Shown here one piece after another: positions 25,473 through 34,003 of a stretch of DNA of 39,032 bases. Within the stretch, counting starts at the first letter, position 1. The number at the start of each line of letters is the position of its first letter. The stretch is from Propionibacteriaceae bacterium (GTDB taxonomy: Bacteria > Actinomycetota > Actinomycetes > Propionibacteriales > Propionibacteriaceae). The DNA is taken from NCBI GenBank assembly GCA_031267645.1, contig JAIRYW010000001.1:1-39032 (forward strand). Reading direction: 5' to 3'. The position numbers and the translations under genes are program-made. A model generated the notes under the pieces. That model saw only the letters and a list, made by a program, of their open reading frames with translations. It ran no database searches and was not told the origin of the DNA.

Positions 25473-25916
25473 TCACTGGGCGATCTGCGTGATCTGGTAC
25501 GGCTGCGGCTGCTGAGCCGCATGGGGATGCTCCGGTCCGGCGTAGACCTTGAGCTTGGTCATGAGCCGGCGGCTCAGCTTGTTCTTGGGCATCATGCCCC
25601 AGACCGCCCGCTCGACCGCTTTGCGCGGGTCGGTGGCCAGGAGCGAACCGTAGGAGACCGCCCTCAGGCCGCCCGGATAACCGGAGTGGCGCACGGCCAA
25701 CTTATCGGTCCGCTTGTGCCCGGTCAGGGCGATCTTCTCGGCGTTGACGACCACTACGAAGTCGCCGCCATCGACATGGGGGGCGAAGGTGGCTTTGTGT
25801 TTGCCCCGCAGCAGAGTGGCCACGGTGACGGCCAGCCGACCCAATACGACGTCGTCAGCGTCGATGACATGCCAGCTCCTGGTGATCTCTCCAGGCTTGG
25901 GGCTGTAGGTAGACAC
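25473..25916 (-). CDS. rplM: 50S ribosomal protein L13
   Basis: A 147-residue L13. The sequence [19 protein letters not shown] fits the actinobacterial family from its first residues, so the GTG at 25916 is taken as the start; GTG at 25928, four residues earlier in frame, has the nearer Shine-Dalgarno (GAGGGAAGA) and is a possible alternative. [30 protein letters not shown] is the conserved C-terminal half. First gene of rplM-rpsI-glmM; it has a strong promoter at 26014-26043 and a leader of about 90 bases, which may be where L13 regulates its own synthesis. Confidence 0.96.
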   Translation of the reverse strand: MSTYSPKPGEITRSWHVIDADDVVLGRLAVTVATLLRGKHKATFAPHVDGGDFVVVVNAEKIALTGHKRTDKLAVRHSGYPGGLRAVSYGSLLATDPRKAVERAVWGMMPKNKLSRRLMTKLKVYAGPEHPHAAQQPQPYQITQIAQ

Positions 25917-26013
25917 GCTCGCGACCACTCTTCCCTCTGGTGAACCGAATATCGCGCGCTCTGGGGGCGCAGACCACACAGGGCGATCCGCCCGCGGGGC
26001 GCAACGGCGGCCC

Positions 26014-26043
26014 ACTCTACCGGGCGGGACAAGGTCCGGTCAA
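26014..26043 (-). promoter_or_regulatory. Promoter of rplM-rpsI-glmM
   Basis: On the minus strand TTGACC (26043-26038) and TAGAGT (26019-26014) are 18 bases apart, a good housekeeping promoter. Transcription should start near 26007. The -35 begins right against the T-run of the terminator of the upstream gene. Confidence 0.7.
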
Positions 26044-26101
26044 AAGCCGGCCGCCGGCGGCGCGGCCGAGCGGTCGCCGCCGCCCGGACGGCGGCGCCGG
26101 C
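26042..26101 (-). terminator. Intrinsic terminator of the L,D-transpeptidase gene
   Basis: Directly after the stop codon a very GC-rich segment can fold with GCCGGC (26096-26101) pairing to GCCGGC (26046-26051), and inside it CGCCGCC with GGCGGCG. It is followed by TTTT (26045-26042, minus strand), so it has both the stem and the T-run of an intrinsic terminator. Confidence 0.7.
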
Positions 26102-26102
26102 C

Positions 26103-28271
26103 TCAGTAGTGGACATCGACCTTGGTGCCGAGCGGAGCCCACTCCCACAGGAACTTGGCGTGGACCGTCTTCATGTTGACGCAGCCGTGGGACAGGTTCA
26201 TGCCCCATTGGCGGGGCTCCCGCCACGGGGCCGAGTGGAAGGCGATGCCGCCGTCGAAATAGGCCACCCACTCGGTGTCGACCGTGTACGGGTCGGCTTC
26301 GCTGCCAGTCATCGTCTGAGCCCGCAACTTGGAGGAGATGTAGTTGACGCCGGTCCGGGTGGCGGTGCCCGGGGCGCCGGTGGTGACCAGATAACGGGCG
26401 ATCTCGGTCGTGCCCTCATACAAGGTGACGTAGTGATTGGACAGGTTGACGTCGATCCACTTGGCCCCGTTCGGCTGGTCGTAGTGGCTGGGCGGCGGGC
26501 CTGACTCCTGGCCGTAGGGGACGGTCTCGGTCGGCACCGTGGCGGTGCGGCTCTGGCCGCTGGCCAGGGCCTCTTGGACGGCCGCCAGACCGGGGCCGAC
26601 GTCGGTCACCACCAGGCCGGTCTGACCCCGTTGGGACACCCCCATCCTGGCGCCGGTGACGGGATGTAGGACCGTGTACTCGTTGACCGCCGGCTGGCCG
26701 ATCAGCTGGTTGATCTGGTCCGTCGCCTGGCGGGCGACCTCGGCCTGGTCGTAGGACACCACGATCTGACCCGATTCCAGGTCCGGGGTCAGGACGGTCC
26801 AAGCCGCCACCTCGGCCGCCTGGACCTGGTACGTCCGCCGCTGGTCGCCGCTGCCGCCCTCCACCACGATCTCCAAGCCGATGCGGGAATTGGCCGTCTC
26901 GGCGGCGGCTTGGGCGGCCAGGTCGTCGATCCGGGGTTGTTCCAAGGCCGTCGACAGCTTGACCTGGCCCAGTCCGGCCCTGCCGTCGGCCCAGGCCTGC
27001 AGGGCCTCCACCACCGGTCCGGCGTCGACCCCGACGCCGACCTTGCTGGCCTGGGTTTGGAAGCGGCCGGACTCGGGGTCGAAGGCGACGCTGGCGTCGA
27101 CCGTGATCTGTCCGGGATCGACGAAGCGCTGGTTGAGGTAGGACTGCAACTGGTCCCGGTCCAGGCTGAAGAACAAAGGCGAGGGCTTGTCCAGGAAGGG
27201 GTTGTAGGCCGACCAGAAGGGCCGTCCGGCGGCCCCGGCCAGGGCTTGGGCGACGGTCCGGTCGACGTCCACGGTCAGGCCCAGGTCGAAGGCCGTGGCC
27301 TCGGCCCGCTCCTGGCCCAGAGCCAGAGGCAGCCGCAGCTCGGCCCCGATCCGCTCGACTGTGCGCCGCAGTTCGGCGCCGTCTTGGCCGGTCACCTCGA
27401 CCAAGGCGACGGTGACGCCCGGTTTGGCCCGGTCGACGAAGTGGCGGGAAGCCCAAAAAGCCCCGCCGCCGACCGCCAGCAGCACCACCAGACCGACGAC
27501 GGCCGCCACCAGGCGGCCGCGGTGGCGGGGCTTAGGGCCGATCTGACGTTCCGGAGCCGACGACGGGCCGGGTTGGCCGCGCCTCGCCGCTGCGAAGGCG
27601 GCGGGGGCGGGCGGGGAGACCGAGGCGTCCGGGGAGTCGGCCCCGGCCGCCTCGGCCAGCTCGGTGACGGCGCCGGCGGCTGGCTCAGCGGCCTGAGCCG
27701 AAGCCTCCGGGGCCGGGACGACGGTCTGATCTTCGACCGCCGGCGGGGCGGGTGGCTCGACCACGGACTGAGCCTCGACCGCCGGGGCCACGGACGATTC
27801 AGCGGACAGCTGAGTCTCGGCCGGCGGCGGCCCGGGCGACTCGGCGGCGGGCTCGGCCTCAGCCGACGACGCCGCGGCCGGATCGACGACGGGTTGAGCC
27901 TCGACCGCCGGAGCCGGATCAACGACGGCCTGAGCCTCGACCGACGGGGTCGGCGGCGGCTCGACCGGCGTCAGCGGGGCGACGGCCGGATCGACGACAG
28001 CCGGACCGGTCGGCTGCCGGGTCAGAGAGTCGTCCGGCGCGGGGGTCTGGTCGGGCCAGACGGCCGGCCGCTCCAGCAGCGGCGACTGGTCCGGCCCGGG
28101 GAGGACGGCCCAGTCCGGCGCCTGTTTGGGCGTGATGATGACTTGGTTCGGATCGCCCGTCGGCGCGGCGGCCGGGGCGGCCTCGACCGGGGGTTCGGGC
28201 GGGGGCCCGACCGGATCGGAATCGGGCGGGGGCGCGCCGTCGGACCACTCGGGGACTCGGTCACCGTTCAC
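26103..28271 (-). CDS. L,D-transpeptidase (YkuD) with peptidoglycan-binding repeats
   Basis: About 722 residues. The first 250 or so form a cytoplasmic Pro/Ala/Glu-rich tail with a 12-residue repeat (VEAQAVVDPAPA, VEAQPVVDPAAA). One membrane helix (LVAAVVGLVVLLAVGGGAF) follows, then two PG_binding_4-like domains and, at the C-terminus, a YkuD domain with GIAFHSAPW and SHGCVNM (catalytic Cys near residue 697). It should build 3-3 crosslinks in peptidoglycan outside the membrane. GTG 28271 is favoured because GTG 28283 has AGGA directly against it; AGGAG is 11 bases before 28271. Divergent from EF-G2. Confidence 0.9.
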   Translation of the reverse strand: MNGDRVPEWSDGAPPPDSDPVGPPPEPPVEAAPAAAPTGDPNQVIITPKQAPDWAVLPGPDQSPLLERPAVWPDQTPAPDDSLTRQPTGPAVVDPAVAPLTPVEPPPTPSVEAQAVVDPAPAVEAQPVVDPAAASSAEAEPAAESPGPPPAETQLSAESSVAPAVEAQSVVEPPAPPAVEDQTVVPAPEASAQAAEPAAGAVTELAEAAGADSPDASVSPPAPAAFAAARRGQPGPSSAPERQIGPKPRHRGRLVAAVVGLVVLLAVGGGAFWASRHFVDRAKPGVTVALVEVTGQDGAELRRTVERIGAELRLPLALGQERAEATAFDLGLTVDVDRTVAQALAGAAGRPFWSAYNPFLDKPSPLFFSLDRDQLQSYLNQRFVDPGQITVDASVAFDPESGRFQTQASKVGVGVDAGPVVEALQAWADGRAGLGQVKLSTALEQPRIDDLAAQAAAETANSRIGLEIVVEGGSGDQRRTYQVQAAEVAAWTVLTPDLESGQIVVSYDQAEVARQATDQINQLIGQPAVNEYTVLHPVTGARMGVSQRGQTGLVVTDVGPGLAAVQEALASGQSRTATVPTETVPYGQESGPPPSHYDQPNGAKWIDVNLSNHYVTLYEGTTEIARYLVTTGAPGTATRTGVNYISSKLRAQTMTGSEADPYTVDTEWVAYFDGGIAFHSAPWREPRQWGMNLSHGCVNMKTVHAKFLWEWAPLGTKVDVHY

Positions 28272-28571
28272 GGCGCAACTCACTCCTGATCGACCGATGA
28301 GGCGCCACGCCGACGCCCGGTCCGTTAGACGACAAGAAGAACTGACCTCATTCTACCTTGGTCGCCGTCACCGGTCGGGCTGGCGGGGCCGCGCCGCGTC
28401 GGACGGCCGGACCCGGGGCCGGATCGCCTCGTCAGGGTCGGGCCGGCGGACCGAGCCGGGCCGGTCCGAGCCCGGCGGCGGCTCGGCTGGGACGGCCCGC
28501 GACGCCCGCCAGGGGCTTTTTCTTGGACTCGCGGTTGCCTACAGGGCGGCCAAGATGCGAGAGTTCCTGTC
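28272..28571. other. Divergent intergenic region between L,D-transpeptidase and EF-G2
   Basis: This 300-base gap holds no gene I can support. On the minus strand TAGAAT (28355-28350) is a good -10 box about 80 bases before the transpeptidase start, without a clear -35. On the plus strand GCCC-GCCAG-GGGC followed by TTTTT (28504-28521) looks like a small terminator 50 bases before the EF-G2 start, where no upstream plus-strand gene exists; it may be an attenuator or chance. Confidence 0.45.
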
Positions 28572-30692
28572 ATGGGTTCACAGGAGAATGCTCAGTCCGG
28601 CCTGTCCACCGCCGTGTCGAACATCCGAAACGTCGTCTTGGTCGGTTCCTCAGGGTCTGGCAAAACCACTTTGTTCGAGCACTTGATCAAGTCGCGCGTC
28701 CCGTCTTATCGCGGCGACAAAGCCGACCCCGAGCGGGCGGCCGCCTTGGCCGTGGCTTCGATCATGGTCGGCGACACCAAGGTGACGCTGTTGGACGCCC
28801 CCGGCCACCCCGACTTCGTGGGCGAGCTGAGGGCCGGCCTGCGCGGAGCCGACGGCGCCGTCTTCGTCATCTCCGCCTCCGACGGGGTGGACGCCTCGAC
28901 CGAGGCGCTGTGGCACGAGTGCCAGGCGGTCGGCCTGCCCCGGGGCATCGCCGTGACCAAGTTGGACGACGGCCGGACCGACTTCGACAGCGTGCTGGCC
29001 GGCTTGCAGGACAGCTGGGGCCAGGCCGTCCAACCGGTCTACGTGCCGGTCACGGCCGGTGAGTCCATCACCGGCAACCTGTCATTGGTGTCCCAGTCCG
29101 TCCACGACTATTCCTCCGGGACCCGTCAGCGCCGCGACGCCAGCGCCGACGAGCTGTCCTTGATCGAGGAGTACCGCAACTCCCTGATCGAGGGCATCAT
29201 CCAGGAGTCCGAGGACAACGATCTGATGGATCGTTACTTGGAGGGCGACGAGCTGAAGCAGGACGAACTGGTGTCCGACCTGATGAAGGCCATCTACAAG
29301 GGCAACTTCTTCCCCGTCGTGCCGGTCAACTCGCTCGACGACGTCGGTCTGGAAGAGCTTCTGACCGTGATCAAGAACTCCTTCCCGGTGCCCTCCCGCC
29401 ATCAGCTGACCGTCTCGTCGGTCAAGAACGGCGCCATCGAGCAGGTCCCGGCCCAGATCGGCGACCCCGACGGTCCGCTCTTGGCCCAGGTCATCCGCAC
29501 CACCTCGGACCAGTTCGCCGGCCGTCTGTCCTTGGTGCGGGTCTTCTCCGGCACCCTCAAGAGCGACGACCTGGTCTCGGTCTCAGGCCACCGCAGCCTC
29601 TTCACCGGCCGGGCCGACCCCGCTCGCCCGGACCACGACGACACCGAGAAGGTGGGGTCTTTGTCGACGCCGGACGGTTTGGAGACCAAGCCGGTCAGCC
29701 AGGTCCAAGCCGGCCAGATCGCCTACGTCGGCAAGTTGGGCCACGCCGAGACCTCCGACACCATCGCGGCCAAGGACAAGCCGGCTCTGATCAACCCCTG
29801 GCAGCTGCCGGAGCCGCTGCTGCCGGTCGCCCTGGTGGCGGCCACCCGTAACGACGACGACAAACTGCCGGCCGCCTTGGCCCGCTTGGCGGTGGAGGAC
29901 ACCACGGTCCGGGTCGAGCGCACGGTCGAGACCGACCAGACGGTGCTCTGGACCATGGGCCAGGCCCACATCGACCTGCTGTTGGGCCGTTTGCAGGGCC
30001 GCTACGGCGTCAAGGTCGAGCAGCAGCCGATCAAGGTGGCCTACCGGGAGACCTTCGTCGGCAAGGCGACCGGTTTGGGCCGCCACGTCAAGCAGTCCGG
30101 CGGCCACGGCCAGTACGCCGTCTGCAACCTGGAAGTCGAGCCGCTGGAGCGCGGCGGAGGCTTCGCCTTCCTGGACAAGGTGGTGGGCGGCGCGGTGCCG
30201 CGCCAGTTCATCCCCAGCGTCGAGAAGGGGGTCCGCTCCCAACTGGAGAAGGGCATCCTGGCCGGCTTCCCGATGGTCGACGTCAAAGTCTCCCTGGTCG
30301 ACGGCAAGTCCCACTCGGTCGACTCCTCCGACATGGCCTTCCAGATGGCCGGCAGCCTGGGGCTGCGCGACGCCGCCAAACCCGGCCTGGTCGCCCTGCT
30401 GGAGCCGATCGACCTGGTCACCATCACGGTCTCCGAGCAGTACCTCGGCCCGGTCATGACCGACATCTCGGGCCGGCGCGGCCAGATGCTGGGATCCGAC
30501 TCGGACGGTCGGCGCCACGCCATCATCCGGGCCCTCATCCCTCAGGCCGAGTTGAGCAAGTACGCCATCGATCTGCGCGGTTTGGCCCAGGGCACCGGCT
30601 CCTTCACCCGCCAGTTCCACGGCCACGAGCTGCTGCCTCAGCAGATGGTCGAGGCCGTGGTGGCGGCGGCCAAAGACAAGGGCAAGGACTGA
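28572..30692 (+). CDS. fusA2: Elongation factor G-like protein EF-G2
   Basis: A 706-residue translational GTPase homologous to EF-G. The G1 loop is GSSGSGKT (25-32) where EF-G has AHIDAGKT; G3 is DAPGH (75-79) where EF-G has DTPGH; G4 is TKLD (129-132) for NKMD. Domains II to V follow, ending with the EF-G C-terminal fold (ISGRRGQMLGSDSDGRRHAIIRALIPQAEL). This is the EF-G2 type known from Mycobacterium, whose role is unclear and which seems not to replace EF-G. The ATG at 28572 has only a weak ribosome site; an in-frame GTG at 28614, just before NIRNVVLVG, is possible. Confidence 0.9.
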   Translation: MGSQENAQSGLSTAVSNIRNVVLVGSSGSGKTTLFEHLIKSRVPSYRGDKADPERAAALAVASIMVGDTKVTLLDAPGHPDFVGELRAGLRGADGAVFVISASDGVDASTEALWHECQAVGLPRGIAVTKLDDGRTDFDSVLAGLQDSWGQAVQPVYVPVTAGESITGNLSLVSQSVHDYSSGTRQRRDASADELSLIEEYRNSLIEGIIQESEDNDLMDRYLEGDELKQDELVSDLMKAIYKGNFFPVVPVNSLDDVGLEELLTVIKNSFPVPSRHQLTVSSVKNGAIEQVPAQIGDPDGPLLAQVIRTTSDQFAGRLSLVRVFSGTLKSDDLVSVSGHRSLFTGRADPARPDHDDTEKVGSLSTPDGLETKPVSQVQAGQIAYVGKLGHAETSDTIAAKDKPALINPWQLPEPLLPVALVAATRNDDDKLPAALARLAVEDTTVRVERTVETDQTVLWTMGQAHIDLLLGRLQGRYGVKVEQQPIKVAYRETFVGKATGLGRHVKQSGGHGQYAVCNLEVEPLERGGGFAFLDKVVGGAVPRQFIPSVEKGVRSQLEKGILAGFPMVDVKVSLVDGKSHSVDSSDMAFQMAGSLGLRDAAKPGLVALLEPIDLVTITVSEQYLGPVMTDISGRRGQMLGSDSDGRRHAIIRALIPQAELSKYAIDLRGLAQGTGSFTRQFHGHELLPQQMVEAVVAAAKDKGKD

Positions 30693-30715
30693 CCTCAGCC
30701 GTTCCAGCCGGCGCT

Positions 30716-30743
30716 GGTCGGACTGGCGTCGGCCAGCCCGACC
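30716..30743 (+). terminator. Hairpin after EF-G2
   Basis: GGTCGG (30716-30721) pairs with CCGACC (30738-30743) and CTGGC (30723-30727) with GCCAG (30732-30736), one mismatch between, loop GTCG: 11 pairs, 23 bases after the EF-G2 stop. No T-run follows, so it may be a weak terminator. Confidence 0.5.
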
Positions 30744-30753
30744 GGACCGCCAC

Positions 30754-30759
30754 TATCCT
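30754..30759 (+). promoter_or_regulatory. -10-like hexamer for leaderless trmB mRNA
   Basis: TATCCT lies exactly seven bases before the trmB ATG (30767), with no Shine-Dalgarno between. This matches leaderless start sites in actinobacteria. No good -35 is visible. Confidence 0.45.
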
Positions 30760-30766
30760 GACCCGG

Positions 30767-31606
30767 ATGACCCAGATCCAGACCGACCGGCCGGCCTACG
30801 ACGTCGTCAGCTACGTGCGGCGCGGCTCGCGTATGACGGCCTCGCAGCGGGGCTGGCTGGAGCGCCACGCCGACCGCTGGCTGATCCCTTTCCTGGCCGG
30901 CCCGAGGACCCGGTCGGTGGCCGCCCAGCCGCCGCTCGACCTCCAGGCCGTGTTCGGCCGCCGCGGCGACCTGGTGGTGGAGATCGGCTGCGGCCAGGGC
31001 GAGGCCTTGACGGCGGCCGCCCAGCTCCACCCCGGGACCGACTTCCTCGGCTTCGAGGTCTTCGAGCCGGCTCTGGCCGTCAGCTTGGGCCGGATCGCCG
31101 CCGCCGGCTTGACCAATGTGCGGCTGGTGGCGGCCGACGCCATCGGCGGCTTGGAGCATCTGATCGCCCCCGGCGCCCTGTCCCAGCTGTGGGTCTTCTT
31201 CCCCGACCCCTGGCCCAAGGCCCGCCACCACAAGCGCCGCTTGGTCTCGCCCGCCTTCGCCGCCCTGGCGGCCGACCGGCTGGGCCGGGGCGGCTGGCTG
31301 CGCCTGGCCACCGACTGGCCCGACTACGCCGCCGCCATGACGGAGGCTCTGAGCGCCCGGGACGATCTGACGGCGGTCCCGGCCGGGCGCTTCGCCGAGC
31401 GGCCCTTGACCAAATTCGAGCGCCGGGCCCTGGAACAGGGCCGGACGGTCCAGGACTTGACCTACCGCCGGACCGACCCCTCCGGCGCCGCGGCCAGTCC
31501 GATCCCGATCACCCGGAGCGAGTCGGCGCCGCCCCAGGCCGGGAGCCGACCACCCGACCACAGTCCGGCCCCGGCCACCCCAGACGAGTCGGAACCCCAG
31601 TCATGA
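30767..31606 (+). CDS. trmB: tRNA (guanine-N7)-methyltransferase
   Basis: A 279-residue SAM-dependent methyltransferase. VVEIGCGQGEAL is the SAM-binding motif I, and WVFFPDPWPKARHHKRRL is the family-specific signature of TrmB, which makes m7G at position 46 of tRNA. The last 45 or so residues are a Pro/Ser-rich extension not needed for the fold. The stop overlaps the truA start (ATGA at 31603), and truA in turn overlaps the next methyltransferase, so three RNA-modification genes are coupled. Confidence 0.92.
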   Translation: MTQIQTDRPAYDVVSYVRRGSRMTASQRGWLERHADRWLIPFLAGPRTRSVAAQPPLDLQAVFGRRGDLVVEIGCGQGEALTAAAQLHPGTDFLGFEVFEPALAVSLGRIAAAGLTNVRLVAADAIGGLEHLIAPGALSQLWVFFPDPWPKARHHKRRLVSPAFAALAADRLGRGGWLRLATDWPDYAAAMTEALSARDDLTAVPAGRFAERPLTKFERRALEQGRTVQDLTYRRTDPSGAAASPIPITRSESAPPQAGSRPPDHSPAPATPDESEPQS

Positions 31607-32547
31607 GCCAGACCACCCCCCGGCCGGACCGACCGGCCGCCGCCAGAACGGCCCGACCCCAGCTTGACCCGGCCGGTCGAGCTGAGACGGCGGCGGACGA
31701 TCCCTCGACCGTGCGTTGGCGGCTCGACCTGGCTTACGACGGGACCGATTTCGCCGGCTGGGCCAAGCAGCCCGGGCTGCGCACGGTCCAAGGCCAGTTG
31801 GAGGACCGTCTGGCCCAGGTCCTGCGCCTGGATCGGCCGGTGGCCGTGACCTGCGCCGGGCGGACCGACGCCGGCGTCCACGCCCGCGGCCAGGTCTGCC
31901 ACGTCGACCTGCCCGCCACGGTCGAACGCCACGGCCAGCGGCTGGCGCTGGTCGACCGCCTGGCGGTCTGGCTGAGCCGGGCTCTGCCGGACGACATCGC
32001 GCTGCGGACGGCCCAGGTGGCGGCGCCCGGATTCGACGCCCGCTTCTCCGCCCTCAGCCGCCGCTACGTCTACCGGTTGTGGGACGACCCGGCGGCGGTC
32101 GACCCGATCCGACGACGGTGGGTGGCCCGCAGTCAGCAGCCGTTGGACTGCGCCGCCATGGCCGAGGCCGCCGGCGGCCTGCTCGGCCTGCACGACTTCA
32201 CGGCCTTTTGCCGGGCCCGGCCCGGCGCCACCGCCATCCGCCGCCTGACCCGGTTGGAGCCGGTCCGGCGACCGGACGGTCTGATCGAGCTGACCGTGAC
32301 GGCGGACGCCTTCTGCCATTCGATGGTGCGTTCCTTGGCCGGGGCCTTGACCCTGGTCGGCCAGGGTCGGCGCCAGCCCGACTGGCTGGTCGGCCTGCTG
32401 GATCGGCCCGACCGGTCCGGCGAAGTCCCGGTCCTGCCGGCCGGCGGCCTGACCCTGGAGGAGGTCGTCTATCCCCCGGCCGACCAGTTGGCGGCCCGAG
32501 CGGCCCAGTCCCGCCGCGTCCGAGTCTGGGAGTGCGAGCAACCATGA
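31603..32547 (+). CDS. truA: tRNA pseudouridine(38-40) synthase
   Basis: A 314-residue TruA. The catalytic Asp89 is in CAGRTDAGVHARGQV; FSALSRRYVYRLW and FCHSMVRSLAGAL are further family segments. It makes pseudouridine in the anticodon stem-loop (positions 38-40) of several tRNAs. About 36 N-terminal residues rich in Pro/Ala/Arg precede the canonical start and are probably disordered. ATG at 31603 is set by the ATGA overlap with trmB; an ATGA overlap at 32544 links it to the next gene. Confidence 0.94.
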   Translation: MSQTTPRPDRPAAARTARPQLDPAGRAETAADDPSTVRWRLDLAYDGTDFAGWAKQPGLRTVQGQLEDRLAQVLRLDRPVAVTCAGRTDAGVHARGQVCHVDLPATVERHGQRLALVDRLAVWLSRALPDDIALRTAQVAAPGFDARFSALSRRYVYRLWDDPAAVDPIRRRWVARSQQPLDCAAMAEAAGGLLGLHDFTAFCRARPGATAIRRLTRLEPVRRPDGLIELTVTADAFCHSMVRSLAGALTLVGQGRRQPDWLVGLLDRPDRSGEVPVLPAGGLTLEEVVYPPADQLAARAAQSRRVRVWECEQP

Positions 32548-33143
32548 GCCATTACTTCGAGACCCCGACCGCCGCCGGCCGCCAGTTCGACCTGACGGTC
32601 AGCCTGTGGGGCCGCCCCGTCACCCTGACCTCCGCCCCCGGGGTCTTCTCCGGCCGCCGGCTCGATCCCGGCACGGCCGTCTTGCTGCGGACCTGTCCGC
32701 CCCCGACCGGGCCCGGCCGCCTGCTCGACCTGGGCTGCGGCGTCGGCCCGATCGGCCTGGCCCTGGCCCTGTGCTGCCCCCAGGCCGAGGTGGTGGCGGT
32801 CGACGTCAACCAGCGGGCGGTCGAGTTGACCGCTCTCAACGCCGCTCGCCTGGGGGTGTCCGACCGACTCTGGGCCGGTCCGCCCCAGGCGGTCGACCCG
32901 ACCTGGCGCTTCGACCAGATCTGGTCCAACCCGCCGATCCGGATCGGCAAGACCGCCTTGCACGAGCTGCTGAGCGATTGGCTGGCTCGGCTGACCGACC
33001 GGGGCCAGGCCTTCTTGGTGGTGTCCCGCCATCTGGGGGCCGACTCGCTGGCGGCTTGGTCGACCGACCAGGGCTGGGACTGCCGCCGTTTGGCCTCGGC
33101 CCAGGGCTACCGCGTCCTGGCCCTGGCGCGGCCCGACCCCTGA
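32544..33143 (+). CDS. Class I methyltransferase, RsmC-like (small methyltransferase domain)
   Basis: A 199-residue SAM-dependent methyltransferase of the RsmC/small-domain type. LLDLGCGVGPIGLAL is motif I; WSNPPIRIG is the NPPF-like motif for base amino-group methylation. It resembles the C-terminal half of RsmC, which methylates G1207 of 16S rRNA, and is the usual size of the short form in Gram-positives. It overlaps truA by ATGA, so it is likely part of the same translation unit. Exact RNA target is inferred only. Confidence 0.85.
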   Translation: MSHYFETPTAAGRQFDLTVSLWGRPVTLTSAPGVFSGRRLDPGTAVLLRTCPPPTGPGRLLDLGCGVGPIGLALALCCPQAEVVAVDVNQRAVELTALNAARLGVSDRLWAGPPQAVDPTWRFDQIWSNPPIRIGKTALHELLSDWLARLTDRGQAFLVVSRHLGADSLAAWSTDQGWDCRRLASAQGYRVLALARPDP

Positions 33144-33324
33144 GACCGGTCCGACCCCTGAGCGTCGCCCCATCCTCGGGGCCACGTCCGCTCGGCCGGA
33201 ACGGCCCGGGCCGTCAGGGCCGCATTGACTGAACCCGGCCCCTTCGAGCGATCGGCCGCCGTCGGTCGGCGGCGGACACTAGCATGGTCGAAGCAGCTGT
33301 CAGGACTCATGAAGGAGACTCCCC

Positions 33325-33942
33325 TTGACCGTATACACCTTGCCCGACCTGGATTACGACTACTCTGCCCTGGCCCCGCACATCGCGCCCGAGATCATGG
33401 AGTTGCACCACTCCAAGCACCACGCCGCCTATGTCGCAGGCGCCAACACCGCCTTGGAGAAGCTGGCCGAGGCCCGCGCCAAAGGCGACTTCTCCAACCT
33501 GTCCAAGCTGGAGAAAGACCTGGCCTTCAACCTGGGCGGCCACATCAACCATTCGGTCTTCTGGAAGAACATGTCGCCCGACGGCGGCGGCCAGCCGACC
33601 GGTTCGCTGGCCCAAGCCATCGAACATGACTTCTCCAGCTTCGCCGCCTTCCAGCAGCACTTCGACCAGACCGCCCTCGGTCTGCAAGGCTCGGGCTGGG
33701 CCATCTTGGCCTGGGACCTGCTGTCGGGCCGCCTCAACATCCATCAGCTGTACGACCAGCAAGGCAATCTGCCGGCCGCCCAGCTGCCGCTGCTCCAGAT
33801 CGACATGTGGGAGCACGCCTTCTATCTGCAGTACCGCAACGTCAAGGCCGACTACGTCAAGGCCTGGTGGAACGTGGTCAATTGGGCCGACGTGGCCGAA
33901 CGCCACGGCCGGGCCCTCAAACAGACCGCCGGTCTGATCTAG
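33325..33942 (+). CDS. sodA: Superoxide dismutase (Mn/Fe type)
   Basis: A 205-residue Fe/Mn superoxide dismutase. The metal ligands are His28 (ELHHSKHH), His76 (INHSVFW), Asp160 and His164 ([11 protein letters not shown]). It looks very close to the cambialistic enzyme of Propionibacterium freudenreichii. Residue 145, which is His in that enzyme and in M. tuberculosis SodA, appears to be Gln here (YDQQGNLP), a change associated with manganese preference. The start is TTG at 33325, supported by AAGGAG seven bases before it. Cytoplasmic; no signal peptide. A TAGCAT hexamer near 33279 may be its -10 box. Confidence 0.95.
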   Translation: MTVYTLPDLDYDYSALAPHIAPEIMELHHSKHHAAYVAGANTALEKLAEARAKGDFSNLSKLEKDLAFNLGGHINHSVFWKNMSPDGGGQPTGSLAQAIEHDFSSFAAFQQHFDQTALGLQGSGWAILAWDLLSGRLNIHQLYDQQGNLPAAQLPLLQIDMWEHAFYLQYRNVKADYVKAWWNVVNWADVAERHGRALKQTAGLI

Positions 33943-33952
33943 CCCGAACGAG

Positions 33953-33991
33953 GCCGGGCCGGGCGGGACGGACGGTCCCACCCGGCCCGGC
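33953..33991. terminator. Bidirectional terminator between sodA and the carboxylase gene
   Basis: GCCGGGCCGGG (33953-33963) and CCCGGCCCGGC (33981-33991) form a perfect 11-bp stem, with an inner GGGAC/GTCCC pairing. It lies between the ends of two convergent genes. No T-run is present on either side. Confidence 0.65.
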
Positions 33992-34003
33992 TCGGGCGGC
34001 CGC

